Shown: positions 1 to 7,832 of the stretch, in pieces | Numbering within the stretch: position 1 is the stretch's first letter | Layout of the letters: every line of letters starts with the position of its first letter | Source: Nocardia rhizosphaerihabitans | GTDB taxonomy: Bacteria; Actinomycetota; Actinomycetes; Mycobacteriales; Mycobacteriaceae | Length of the DNA: 64,000 bases | NCBI RefSeq assembly: GCF_014646295.1 | Contig: NZ_BMNE01000003.1 | Span: 62,001 to 126,000 of the forward strand | Direction of reading: 5' to 3' | Made by a program: the position numbers and the translations under genes | Notes under the pieces: generated by a model | Told to the model about the DNA's origin: nothing | The model's input: the letters and a program-made list of their open reading frames with translations, nothing else | Database searches by the model: none

Positions 1-19
1 GGATGACCATGCCAAGAAC

Positions 20-991
20 GTGGCGTCGATGATCGCCACGGCGATCCCCGCCCCGGTGCGCGAACTCGGGCCCGACCTCGCCCGGAAGCTGCTCGCGACA
101 GCACCCGCGGAGCATCCGATCACGCCGATCGCCGTCGCCGAGCCGGTCCGAATTCCGGCCAGGGGCGGTGAAATCGCCGCTCGCGTGTACCGCCGGGACC
201 CGGCTGGTCGCACTCCGGCGCTGCTGTATTTGCACGGCGGGGGATTCGTGCTCGGCACACTCGACGGCGCCGACGAGGTCTGTCGTGCGATCGCGGCGCG
301 ATCCGGGTGGACGGTGATCTCGCTCGGCTACCGGTTGGCTCCCGAACACCCGTATCCCGCAGCGCTCGAAGACGCCGTCGATGCCTTCGCCTGGCTGCGC
401 GAGTCGGCGAGCGACCTCGGCGTCGACCCCGACGTCATCGCCGTCGGTGGTGACTCCGCCGGTGGAAACCTCGCGGCCGCAGTGTGTCTCGTGCAGCGCG
501 ACAGCGGCGGCTTCCTACCCACGGCGCAGGTCCTCGTCTATCCCGCGGTCGATGACCGGTTCGCCCGAGACTCCTGGACGGAGTTCGCCGACGCCCCACT
601 CCTGAGCGCCGCAGATGCGAAGTGGTTCTACAGCCAGTACGTGGGAGCCGAGTGGGGTGGGCAGGCGGATCCGCTCGCCGCTCCGATGCGGGCGGAATCG
701 CTGCAGGGCTTGCCGCCCGCGCTGGTCGTGACCGCGGAGGTGGACCCCATCCGCGACGATGCCGAGGCTTTCGCCGTGCGGTTGGCGGCGGACGGCGTTC
801 CGGTCACCGCCGTCCGGTACGACGGCGTGTTCCACGGGTTCTTCCCCGAGGTAGGTCTGTTCGCACAATCCGGGCAGGCGATCGATGTGGTGTGCGAGTT
901 TCTCCGACAGTCGACGGAAAGTCCACTGGTTCAAAGGAACTCAGGCAGTCTGGGCCACCGCGGCGCCGTTGAGCCGGGCGTGCATGAGTGA
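20..991 (+). CDS. alpha/beta hydrolase, HSL-type esterase (5' end possibly outside window)
   Basis: Carboxylesterase/lipase of the hormone-sensitive-lipase group. The oxyanion-hole motif HGGGF is at about residues 72-76 and the nucleophile motif GDSAGG at 144-149 (Ser146). The C-terminal acid motif (DPIRDD) and the His in HGFF complete a catalytic triad. The product is probably cytoplasmic, as no signal peptide is visible. A GTG at 20 is the first start in the window, but the frame stays open to base 2 with no good ribosome binding site, so the true start may lie upstream. It lies just before the GS-like gene and could hydrolyse an ester, for example one made by the Baeyer-Villiger-type monooxygenase at 9.7 kb; that link is inference. 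The 20 or so C-terminal residues after the hydrolase fold are unusual and may be an altered tail. Confidence 0.88.
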   Translation: MASMIATAIPAPVRELGPDLARKLLATAPAEHPITPIAVAEPVRIPARGGEIAARVYRRDPAGRTPALLYLHGGGFVLGTLDGADEVCRAIAARSGWTVISLGYRLAPEHPYPAALEDAVDAFAWLRESASDLGVDPDVIAVGGDSAGGNLAAAVCLVQRDSGGFLPTAQVLVYPAVDDRFARDSWTEFADAPLLSAADAKWFYSQYVGAEWGGQADPLAAPMRAESLQGLPPALVVTAEVDPIRDDAEAFAVRLAADGVPVTAVRYDGVFHGFFPEVGLFAQSGQAIDVVCEFLRQSTESPLVQRNSGSLGHRGAVEPGVHE

Positions 992-1135
992 TGGCAGGTA
1001 GTCCCGGTCTGCTCGGCGACGGTTCGTCGTTCGCAGATCGTCACGGGCCCGCCTTTCCGGCCTGGCCGCAGTCGAACGCCGGAGATTCATGCGGCAAATC
1101 CTCTGTATTCCTCCTAAAAACCCTGCTCGACTGCC

Positions 1136-1190
1136 TTGACACGGCCCGATCACGGGGTTTTAATCGTACGACTAAGTCAAGTGTTTAACT
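1136..1190 (+). promoter_or_regulatory. promoter with overlapping operator, copy A
   Basis: TTGACA at 1136-1141, a 17-base spacer, then TTTAAT at 1159-1164. The sequence GACTAAGTCAAGTGTTTAAC follows immediately and overlaps the expected transcription start. The same -35, spacer length and -10, with nearly the same downstream box, recurs at 9493-9546. The box probably binds the TetR encoded at 13.2-13.8 kb; this is inferred from its recurrence beside that gene. Confidence 0.75.
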
Positions 1191-1208
1191 TCTGACGCGA
1201 GGTAAGTC

Positions 1209-1841
1209 ATGTCACAAGCAACAACCCTGGATCCCGGGGCCGGCGCGGTCACGGTGGTCGGGCGGCGGACGCCGATGGTCCTGTCGGTCGCGCGCTGCCT
1301 GCGAGAAGGGCTCGCGCGCGGCGTCACAGCCGCTCCCGGCAATGAAGCCAGGACCGTGTGCCTGGCATCCACGACCGATAGCCAGCGCGCCCACGTCACC
1401 CTCTCGGGCTCCGACCTTCTGGTGACCGCGGATGCGCCGGCCGAAGCGGAGATCACCTGGAACGTCCGCTGGTCCAACCCAGTTCCGACCGAGGACGGAC
1501 CGGACGGTTTCGCCAAGGACGTCCAGCAGCTGCTGGCCGGACGCGATGTCGACTGGCGTTCTGCTGCGGAGGGCTTCTGGAAACGGGTCAACGCCGCCCC
1601 GGGGATCCCGGCAGGACTGGGTGTCGTCTGCGCCGACGACGGCACGGCGATCGGGCTCGGTGACGCGCAACCCGACGGCCATACGGTTCTCGGTACTTCG
1701 GCCGCTCTCGCTCGGTTCTTCGAGGGGCGGTCGACTCTTGTCGAGGAACTCGAGGGTGGCGAGTTCGCGATCGATGTCTCGTTTCCTGTTTTCTCCGCGC
1801 TTTTCGGCGCCAACCTGAAGGTGGTGTGTGGTGAGCTCTGA
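1209..1841 (+). CDS. hypothetical protein, possibly SCP2-like
   Basis: 210-residue soluble protein that I do not recognise with certainty. The C-terminal third (a run ending ALFGANLKVVCGEL, after GTSAALARFFEG) resembles the end of sterol-carrier-protein-2-like domains, which bind hydrophobic ligands, but the match is weak. The ATG follows GCGAGGTAAGTC, which contains a GAGGT ribosome binding site. It is the first gene after the copy A promoter and overlaps the start of the GS-like gene, so the two are probably co-transcribed and translationally coupled. In copy B (9.5 kb) this gene is deleted together with GS. Confidence 0.7.
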   Translation: MSQATTLDPGAGAVTVVGRRTPMVLSVARCLREGLARGVTAAPGNEARTVCLASTTDSQRAHVTLSGSDLLVTADAPAEAEITWNVRWSNPVPTEDGPDGFAKDVQQLLAGRDVDWRSAAEGFWKRVNAAPGIPAGLGVVCADDGTAIGLGDAQPDGHTVLGTSAALARFFEGRSTLVEELEGGEFAIDVSFPVFSALFGANLKVVCGEL

Positions 1842-3204
1842 CCGCTCCGCATTCGACGAAATGACATCGGCGTCCGCTGTCCGTCTCGAAGCGACCAATC
1901 ACGATGGCGTACTGCTAGGCAAAACGCTGTCCGCCTCGAAGTATCGGTCGGGACGGACCAAGGGGTTCGCGGTTCCGGACTTCGCTCTGGGGCTGGACTT
2001 GACGAACCATGGAGCGCTGGGATTCGAGTTGCCGCACTGGCGGTCCGGCGGCTTCATGCCGGATATCGTGCTCCGCCCGGACGAGGACACTCTGATCGAG
2101 TGGAAGCCGGGCCTGGCTTCGGTCATCTGTGACTTCTGGACGGTTCAGGGTGCACCGGTGGCAGCAGACCCGCGGCAGACACTCAAGCGGATCGTCGCTG
2201 CGTATGCCGAGCGTGGCCTCACTGTCCGCGCGGCTGTCGAAATCGAAGCGAGCGTGTTCCAAGAGTCCATGGATCAGGCCAGGGCTCAGCAGTTCCAGAA
2301 TCTGACGCCCCTGGGCGGGACCGCCGGCGCCGCGCTGGTCCTCGCGAAATCGCCGGACTTCATGGCCTACACGGAGGCGGTCGTGGCCCGGTTCGAGGAA
2401 CTCGGAATTCCTTGGGAGGCATGGTCCGACGAAGCCGCGAGCGGGCAGATCGAGTTCAACCTCGCTCCGGCAGACCCGGTTGCGGCCGCCGATCTCTGGG
2501 CGCGGGTCCGCCACGTCATGCGTGAAGTCGCGCTCTCGCTCGGGCGCAGCGTCACCTTCATGTCGAAGTTGTCCGCCGAGTACGGCCAGGGTTCGCATCT
2601 CAACGTCTCGGTGAGCGACGAGAACGGGAACATCTTCTTCGATTCGGCTGACGCCGACCGGCCGAGTGAGCGGATGCTGCACTTCCTGGGCGGAGTGATG
2701 GGTTCGCTCGAGGCATCGACCAGCTTCGCGCTGCCGACGATCACGTCGTACAGGCGTCTACAGGAACTCGAGGGCCCGCCCACTACCCAGACCTGGGGTG
2801 TGTTCAACAAATCCTGTGCGGTCCGTGCGATTCTGGCGGGCGATTCGGCGACCAGGCTCGAATACCGCCTTCCCGCAGCCGATTCCAACATGTACCAAAC
2901 GTTGTCTGTCTTCCTCGCCGCGGGCCTGGCAGGCCTCGACGACAAGGTGACTCCTCCGCCGCCCCATCAAAGGATGGCGTGGGGGCTGCCTCCTGGCGAG
3001 ATCGCGAGGATTCCGTCGAATCTTTACGACGCCATCGAAGCGCTGGAGAAGGACACCCAACTGCGCCGCTACCTCGGTGACGAGTTCATCGACTACTGGA
3101 TCGGCCTGCGTCGCTGGGAGTGGCTGTCCTACCACACGCAAACCGAGCGTGACGACGAGCAGATCTCGGTCTGGGAATCGATCCGCTACTTCGAACTGGT
3201 CTGA
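1828..3204 (+). CDS. glutamine synthetase family protein (gamma-glutamyl-amine ligase-like)
   Basis: ATP-dependent ligase of the glutamine synthetase fold, 458 residues. Metal/substrate motifs are recognisable: VEIEASVF, GQIEFNL, GSHLNVSV and the arginine/glutamate motif RLEYRLPAADSNMYQ. The usual HxH of the ATP-binding region reads HLN, so the second His is replaced. Relatives in catabolic clusters add glutamate to an amine (putrescine, isopropylamine, aniline) instead of ammonia. The PuuB-like oxidase and aldehyde dehydrogenases nearby favour that role. Start GTG 1828 (or GTG 1831) overlaps the previous stop. The last 17 bases also occur as an isolated scar at 9545-9561, evidence that a second copy once existed there. 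Confidence 0.85.
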   Translation: MVSSDRSAFDEMTSASAVRLEATNHDGVLLGKTLSASKYRSGRTKGFAVPDFALGLDLTNHGALGFELPHWRSGGFMPDIVLRPDEDTLIEWKPGLASVICDFWTVQGAPVAADPRQTLKRIVAAYAERGLTVRAAVEIEASVFQESMDQARAQQFQNLTPLGGTAGAALVLAKSPDFMAYTEAVVARFEELGIPWEAWSDEAASGQIEFNLAPADPVAAADLWARVRHVMREVALSLGRSVTFMSKLSAEYGQGSHLNVSVSDENGNIFFDSADADRPSERMLHFLGGVMGSLEASTSFALPTITSYRRLQELEGPPTTQTWGVFNKSCAVRAILAGDSATRLEYRLPAADSNMYQTLSVFLAAGLAGLDDKVTPPPPHQRMAWGLPPGEIARIPSNLYDAIEALEKDTQLRRYLGDEFIDYWIGLRRWEWLSYHTQTERDDEQISVWESIRYFELV

Positions 3205-3241
3205 TCGGCGAATTCGGCGCAACGGCAAGAAGGAAGAAGCC

Positions 3242-3349
3242 ATGACTGCAAAAGTCACCGGTGAGACGATTTTCGCCGAGCGCTCGAGGTTGCTCGACGA
3301 CGTGGGTGCGGCCTGCGCGGGCGGACTCCACGCCGGCGCAGAGGTGTGA
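3242..3349 (+). CDS. 35-residue ORF, function unknown
   Basis: Small ORF with a strong purine-rich ribosome binding site (AAGAAGGAAGAAGCC) directly before its ATG. Its stop overlaps the start of the broken aldehyde dehydrogenase. No domain can be recognised in so short a product. It may be a leader peptide or, more likely, the 5' scrap of a deleted gene, since the surrounding block has suffered several deletions. Confidence 0.35.
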   Translation: MTAKVTGETIFAERSRLLDDVGAACAGGLHAGAEV

Positions 3350-4081
3350 TGTCGACCGGCGCACAGTGGCGTGCCCTGGCCGCCACCGTTCCGACATCGT
3401 TCGGGATGTGGGAAGGTGGCGGCTGGGGCAACGCAGTCGACTTCGAAACTGTTCCGCTGTGGGACCCGTGGGCAGGCGAGCATTTCACCAGCGTGCCGGC
3501 GGCCACTGCTGCTGATGTCGAGCGCATCGTCAAGACGGCACGCGCTGCCTTCGAGAGCGGCAGTTGGTCGCGTATGGCGCCTGTCGGGCGCGGTCGAATC
3601 CTCATCGCCTGGGCCGACCTGATCGAGCAGCATGCCGACGAGTTGGCTGTGCTGATATCGCGCGAGATGGGCAAGCCTGCCCGCGAGGCCCGCGATGTCG
3701 AAATAGCCTCCGTTGCAAGGCTTCTCCGCTGGTATGGCGAGCTGGCCCACAAGCTCATGGATCTGTCGCCGCACGGCGTACCGGACGCTGCGGCGTTGGT
3801 GACCCGAGAACCGGTGGGAGTGGTGGCGGCCATTACCCCCCTGGAACTTCCCGCTCAGCCTGGCGATGCTCGAGATAGTCCCCGCGCTGATGGCCGGCAA
3901 CAGTGTTGTTCTCGAGCCGGCGATGCGGAACGGTGTGCGATCGCTCCCGCGGTCTTCGTCGGAACCGACCCCTCGATGGAGATCGCCCGAGACGAGATCT
4001 TCGGTCCCGTGGTCTGCCGGCCACGGCGGCGACAGAGGCGCTTACGGGCTCGACAAATACACCCAGCTCGAGACGACCTGA
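3346..4081 (+). pseudogene. aldehyde dehydrogenase, decayed by frameshifts and internal deletion
   Basis: The first 165 or so residues are a normal NAD-dependent aldehyde dehydrogenase N-terminus ending TREPVGVVAAITP. An extra C in the run near 3838 then shifts the frame; the expected WNFPLSLAMLEIVPALMAGN continues in the next frame to about 3925. Homology jumps straight to the C-terminal motif VFVGTDPSMEIARDEIFGP (about 3955-4015) in the original frame, and the terminal GAYGLDKYTQL lies in another frame. The whole middle of the enzyme, including the catalytic Cys and the ELGG Glu, is missing, so it cannot be active. Two intact aldehyde dehydrogenases at 17.1 and 19.4 kb could replace it. Confidence 0.9.
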
Positions 4082-4141
4082 ATCGCGGTGTGAACAAGGA
4101 ATCGCTCAGCCGCCCAACTACGACAACCGGAGGGTCCTGTC

Positions 4142-5248
4142 ATGCCAGAACAGATCACCGCCGCCGTGCTCGGCACCGCACCTGGTCGGCTCGAGCTGGA
4201 AACGCTCGAGCTCGACGATCCCGGCCCCGATGAAGTGCTCATCGACGTGCACTACGCGGGACTGTGCCGGTCCGATCTGCACGAGATGGAGGGAGTATTT
4301 CCCACCACCTGCCCAACGGTCCTGGGCCATGAAGCAGCCGGTGTAGTCCGCGCGGTCGGCAGTCGGGTGTCGGACGTTCGATCCGGTGACCACGTAGTGA
4401 CCTGTGTCAGCGCCTTCTGCGGAAGTTGTCACTTCTGTCTGGTCGGCCGGATGAGTTTGTGCGCCAACCGCTACCGGCTGCGGCAGCGAGATCGGCCGGT
4501 GCTGACCGATCAGGCTGGGCGGTCGGTACACCCCACCGCGGGCCTGGGGGCCTTTTCCACCGCGATGGTCGTGCACCAACGTCAGATCGTCCGTATCCCC
4601 GAAAGCACATCGCTCGCCGCCGCCTCTGTGCTGGGTTGTGCCATCGTCACCGGGGTCGGCGCCGTATTCCACAGCGCCCGAGTGGAACCGGGGTCGACGG
4701 TCGCTGTTCTCGGATGTGGCGGTGTCGGAATCGCGGCGATCCAGGGAGCCCGCATCGCCGGCGCCGCCCAGGTGATCGCGATCGACACCGTCGCTGCTCG
4801 ACTGCACGACGCGCTGAAGTTCGGCGCCACAGCGACGGTGGAAGCCGGCGCGGTCGACTCCGTCGAAGCTGTTCGGAAACTCACTGGTGGGGGAGTGGAC
4901 TATTCCTTCGAAGCGATCGGTCTGGCTGCCACGGTCGAGCAGGCGTTCGCCATGCTGGGGCCGGGTGGTACGGCTACCGTCCTCGGAGTCGTCCCGGACA
5001 GCCAGCCGGTCACTGTGCGCGCGTCGGAGCTCTTCGTCTCCGATAAGCGCCTGCAAGGAGCGTTCATGGGTGCGAACCGGTTTCCCGTCGATATCCCGCG
5101 CTACGTCGCGTTCTACAACCAGGGTCGGCTGAACCTCGACGACATGATCTCGGTAGTTCTGAGTCTCGACGAGATCAACGACGGATTCCAGCTCATGAAA
5201 CACGGCGGAGTTACCCGTGTGGTCGCCGATCTCAGGAGGCCGGAATGA
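4142..5248 (+). CDS. zinc-dependent alcohol dehydrogenase (MDR family)
   Basis: 368-residue medium-chain dehydrogenase/reductase. The catalytic-zinc region has GLCRSDLHE and GHEAAGVV; the structural-zinc cysteine cluster is CGSCHFCLVGRMSLC; the NAD(P)-binding Rossmann motif is LGCGGVGIAAIQ. It interconverts an alcohol and aldehyde in the catabolic cluster. GGAGGG about 8 bases before the ATG supports the start. A truncated and frameshifted relative is at 18.5-19.05 kb (shared VDYSFEA and a similar C-terminus), so the alcohol dehydrogenase was also duplicated and then lost in one place. Confidence 0.92.
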   Translation: MPEQITAAVLGTAPGRLELETLELDDPGPDEVLIDVHYAGLCRSDLHEMEGVFPTTCPTVLGHEAAGVVRAVGSRVSDVRSGDHVVTCVSAFCGSCHFCLVGRMSLCANRYRLRQRDRPVLTDQAGRSVHPTAGLGAFSTAMVVHQRQIVRIPESTSLAAASVLGCAIVTGVGAVFHSARVEPGSTVAVLGCGGVGIAAIQGARIAGAAQVIAIDTVAARLHDALKFGATATVEAGAVDSVEAVRKLTGGGVDYSFEAIGLAATVEQAFAMLGPGGTATVLGVVPDSQPVTVRASELFVSDKRLQGAFMGANRFPVDIPRYVAFYNQGRLNLDDMISVVLSLDEINDGFQLMKHGGVTRVVADLRRPE

Positions 5249-5250
5249 AG

Positions 5251-5368
5251 CCGGTGCGATCGATCGGATCACCCGCACGGGGATAGCGATGCAGGACGGG
5301 TGGCACATCGACGCCGAGATCATCGTGAAAGCAACAGGTTTGGACGTGGTCCTTGGCGGTGAAGCGGC
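5251..5368 (+). pseudogene. flavin monooxygenase fragment, duplicate of 10.68-10.79 kb
   Basis: A stretch encoding IDRITRTGIAMQ, a variable HIDAEIIVKATGLD and VVLGGEA matches an internal piece of the intact monooxygenase at 9719-11176, at both DNA and protein level. It begins right after the alcohol dehydrogenase stop and ends at GGTGAAGC, where it is fused to an oppositely oriented TetR fragment. It is a deletion scar: both ends of the monooxygenase and everything up to the TetR gene are gone. Confidence 0.9.
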
Positions 5369-5415
5369 GGCAATGAGATCGCTTCGCCGCTGGGCAACGG
5401 TGATCCGTGACAGGA
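5366..5415 (-). pseudogene. TetR regulator N-terminal fragment, duplicate of 13.80-13.85 kb
   Basis: On the minus strand this encodes SRITVAQRRSDLIAAA, nearly identical to the first residues of the intact TetR at 13240-13848. It then runs into the monooxygenase fragment. Upstream DNA (to about 5475) still resembles the TetR upstream region, including TTGGACGCTTGATTAAGTC. Only the extreme N-terminus remains, so no regulator is made. Confidence 0.88.
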
Positions 5416-5451
5416 ATCCTCCTGAGCAGCACGCCCAAATTGTTGGACGCT

Positions 5452-5566
5452 TGATTAAGTCAAACAAGTTTAGCGGGTGGTGGCACCGACACCGCGGCCT
5501 CGGGAGTCTTCTTAGTCAAGCATTTTAGTCAAACATATTGATCAGATGACTAACTATCGGTAAAGT
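5452..5566 (+). promoter_or_regulatory. operator/promoter region for phyH-like gene, copy A
   Basis: Contains TTGATTAAGTC (5452 on), CTTAGTCAAGCATTTTAGTC (from 5511), then a candidate promoter TTGATC (5538-5543), 17 bases, TAAAGT (5561-5566). The region aligns with 13886-14001 between the intact TetR and the second membrane-protein gene. The CTTAGTCAAG box is shared with 1170-1180, 9529-9539 and 13946 on. Confidence 0.7.
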
Positions 5567-5636
5567 ATGAGTTCCATCACGAATCGGCCCGGCGCTCCGT
5601 CGGGGCAACCCCGCTGACTACTACGAACGGACCATC

Positions 5637-6536
5637 ATGTCGACCAACGAACTCACCCGTCTCAGCCCGGACGTCACGGCAGAAGCAGCGACGGAGGTGA
5701 TCATGCGAGACGGTGGCGTGATCATCGAGGGGCTCTTCGATGTGGCCACCATCGAAGGCATCAAAAGTGACCTGAACCCGATCTTGGACGGGATCGACAC
5801 CGGCCACGACGAGGTCTTCGCGGGCAACAAGACAAAGCGTGCCGGTGGCTTGTTCGCGCGGACCGAACACATGGTGACTATCGTGTTGAACCCGTTGTAC
5901 CGAAGCATCGCCGAGCGCATTCTCGACAAACCGATCGATGTTTTCCTGGGCGAGCACTCGGTGACCAGCCCAGCAGGTATGCACATCGGCGGTACGCAGG
6001 CCATCAAGATCGGTCCGGGGCAGGGACGCCAGCCGCTCCATCGCGATGACACGGTCTGGCTGTGGCGTCATCCCACTTACCAGCGCGAAGCGCGGGTGCA
6101 GATCATGGTGGCGATCAGCGACTTCACCGCCGAGAACGGCGGCACAATGGTGATTCCGGGCTCACACCTGTGGGATGACAACCGCGCTCCGCGGCCCGAG
6201 GAAGCGGTCCCGACAGTGATGAAGGCTGGGTCCGCGCTCATCTGGATCGGCTCCACATACCACGGCGGTGGCGAAAACACGACCGAGAACGAGTATCGCT
6301 TCGGCCTCTCGACGGGCTACGATCTCGCGTTCCTGCGCCCCGAAGAGAATCCCTTCCTCACCTACACCCTCGACGAGATCCGGTCGTTCCCGGAGCAGAT
6401 CCAGCGAGCACTCGATTGGTCCTCGGAACACTACGTCGGCTGGGTCGAAGTCGGTGGGCAGATATCCGACCCCATGGAACTGCTCAGCCGTGACGACTAC
6501 ACCGCCATCGGCGCTGGCCTGCCGGGCCGAGTCTGA
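5637..6536 (+). CDS. phytanoyl-CoA dioxygenase family protein (Fe(II)/2-oxoglutarate oxygenase)
   Basis: 299-residue PhyH-type oxygenase. The iron-binding triad appears as HRD (in QPLHRDDTVWLW) and the distal His in STYHGGGEN; the Arg in NEYRFGLS would bind 2-oxoglutarate. The family hydroxylates acyl-CoAs or small molecules using O2 and 2-oxoglutarate. The ATG is preceded by a weak ribosome binding site (CGGACC). A 5' scrap of a second copy is at about 14.05-14.11 kb, so this gene belonged to the duplicated unit and survived only here. The substrate is unknown; a hydroxylation within the amine catabolic route is inference. Confidence 0.88.
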   Translation: MSTNELTRLSPDVTAEAATEVIMRDGGVIIEGLFDVATIEGIKSDLNPILDGIDTGHDEVFAGNKTKRAGGLFARTEHMVTIVLNPLYRSIAERILDKPIDVFLGEHSVTSPAGMHIGGTQAIKIGPGQGRQPLHRDDTVWLWRHPTYQREARVQIMVAISDFTAENGGTMVIPGSHLWDDNRAPRPEEAVPTVMKAGSALIWIGSTYHGGGENTTENEYRFGLSTGYDLAFLRPEENPFLTYTLDEIRSFPEQIQRALDWSSEHYVGWVEVGGQISDPMELLSRDDYTAIGAGLPGRV

Positions 6537-6967
6537 CGGACGCCAAACAGGCGATGTATGCATGATGCTGCCTTTTCCTAGGTCTCGGAACATAGCACCT
6601 GCGTTCGACGCAGCATCACCATATTTGCGGCAAGTCATCGAATCTCGCCGGCGCCTGCATGGCGGTGGGTTTCGCCGTCGACCGTAGTGGTCGGCGGCGT
6701 CCCGCGCCCCTCCGAAGTCCGTTTCGCAGAACCCTTCTCGAGTTCACCGCCTGGGATCGTTTCGGCATCGGCTACCGACTCTCATGGCTCGCGCCGCTTC
6801 CTGCTGGTGAACGTGCTGATCTTGACACTGATGCCGGCGGGTATCGAAGTGCCGCGCTTGAACCCGAACGCGCGTGATGTGGCGTACGCATAGCCCCCGC
6901 TCGCCGAAACCACAACGCCAACCGGCCTTCTGCGCGACGGATAGGCCTGATTCGAAGGAACACGAAC
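6537..6967. other. 431-base gap, no gene recognised
   Basis: No convincing coding frame. The last 70 bases (TCGCCGAAACCACAACGCCAA onward in part, to GAAGGAACACGAAC) align with the stretch just before the second membrane-protein gene at 14.26-14.33 kb and carry the AAGGA ribosome binding site. The rest may be decayed DNA from the duplicated unit. Confidence 0.5.
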
Positions 6968-7690
6968 ATGGAATTGCTCTGCCTGCTTGCTGATATATGG
7001 ATGACCTTCGCGGGCTTCGTCTACGGATGGAAATTCATTCGGCACTACGACAACTACCTGCTCGGACTGGAGTGGCTGATCGTCGGTACGTCCGGTATGA
7101 ATGCTCTTGTCTGGCTCCTGCTCGGAGGCAATCAGGACAGCCTTCAAGTCCCTCTCGTCTACTTCTTCGATGCCTTCTCCCGATCATTCGGCATCACCCT
7201 GATCGTCGTTCTAGGGTTGATGCAAGTCACCCATCGATACAAGGCGCCGTTGGCGGTGGACATCGCCGTGTTTGCGTTGGCAACCGGCGCGGGGCTGTAC
7301 CTGCAACAGTTTCGCTTCCCCGAGTTCGACCTGGGCCCCGCAACGTTCTACCTCGTCGTCAACGCGCTGACGACACTGTTCCTAATCTACTTCTCGTTGC
7401 GGCTCTGGAGGATTGGTGCCAAACGCTTGGCGATCGGTGCTGGGCTGGCTACCGCCGCGGGCACCGCTGTCGCACTGATGGACGACTTCTTCCGGATCCC
7501 GGGTGACGACGCGACCCGCACCACGTTTTACACCTTGGCTCTTGCCACTTGGGGATTCCAGCTCTGCGCGTACTACTTCGCTTACCGCGCGTTGCATAAC
7601 CACAACGCACGGATGGGAGCGGAACCAATGTCCGGTCAACACAGTGTTACCACGAGCGATCGCGGCGAGCCGACAACAAGCGCACGTTGA
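6968..7690 (+). CDS. polytopic membrane protein, paralogue A
   Basis: 240 residues with about seven hydrophobic segments and few charged loops. I do not recognise the family. Conserved landmarks shared with the paralogue at 14327-15070 include VPLVYFFDAFSRSFG, VLGLMQVTHRYK, YLQQFRFPEF and GTAVALMDDFF; the two proteins are roughly three-quarters identical by eye. Acidic residues inside or beside membrane segments (DAFSR, MDDFF) suggest ligand binding or an enzymatic role rather than simple anchoring. No standard transporter is encoded in the catabolic region, so uptake is possible but unproven. It follows the PhyH-type gene in copy A. Confidence 0.8.
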   Translation: MELLCLLADIWMTFAGFVYGWKFIRHYDNYLLGLEWLIVGTSGMNALVWLLLGGNQDSLQVPLVYFFDAFSRSFGITLIVVLGLMQVTHRYKAPLAVDIAVFALATGAGLYLQQFRFPEFDLGPATFYLVVNALTTLFLIYFSLRLWRIGAKRLAIGAGLATAAGTAVALMDDFFRIPGDDATRTTFYTLALATWGFQLCAYYFAYRALHNHNARMGAEPMSGQHSVTTSDRGEPTTSAR

Positions 7691-7832
7691 CAAGGGACGT
7701 TGAGAGATGAAATCGGCGGGCTCGGTCCGCCTCGCGGGGCGAAGGCCGTCAGCCCGACGATCATGCCGGATTGATACCACTGAATGAACCACCGTGCTGC
7801 TGAACGGCACGATCCTCCGAAGGGACCAATTG

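Noticed and set aside
2758..3900. Minus-strand frame of about 380 codons across the GS end and broken aldehyde dehydrogenase
   Set aside because: Composition and lack of any motif show it is an antisense shadow of real plus-strand coding sequence.
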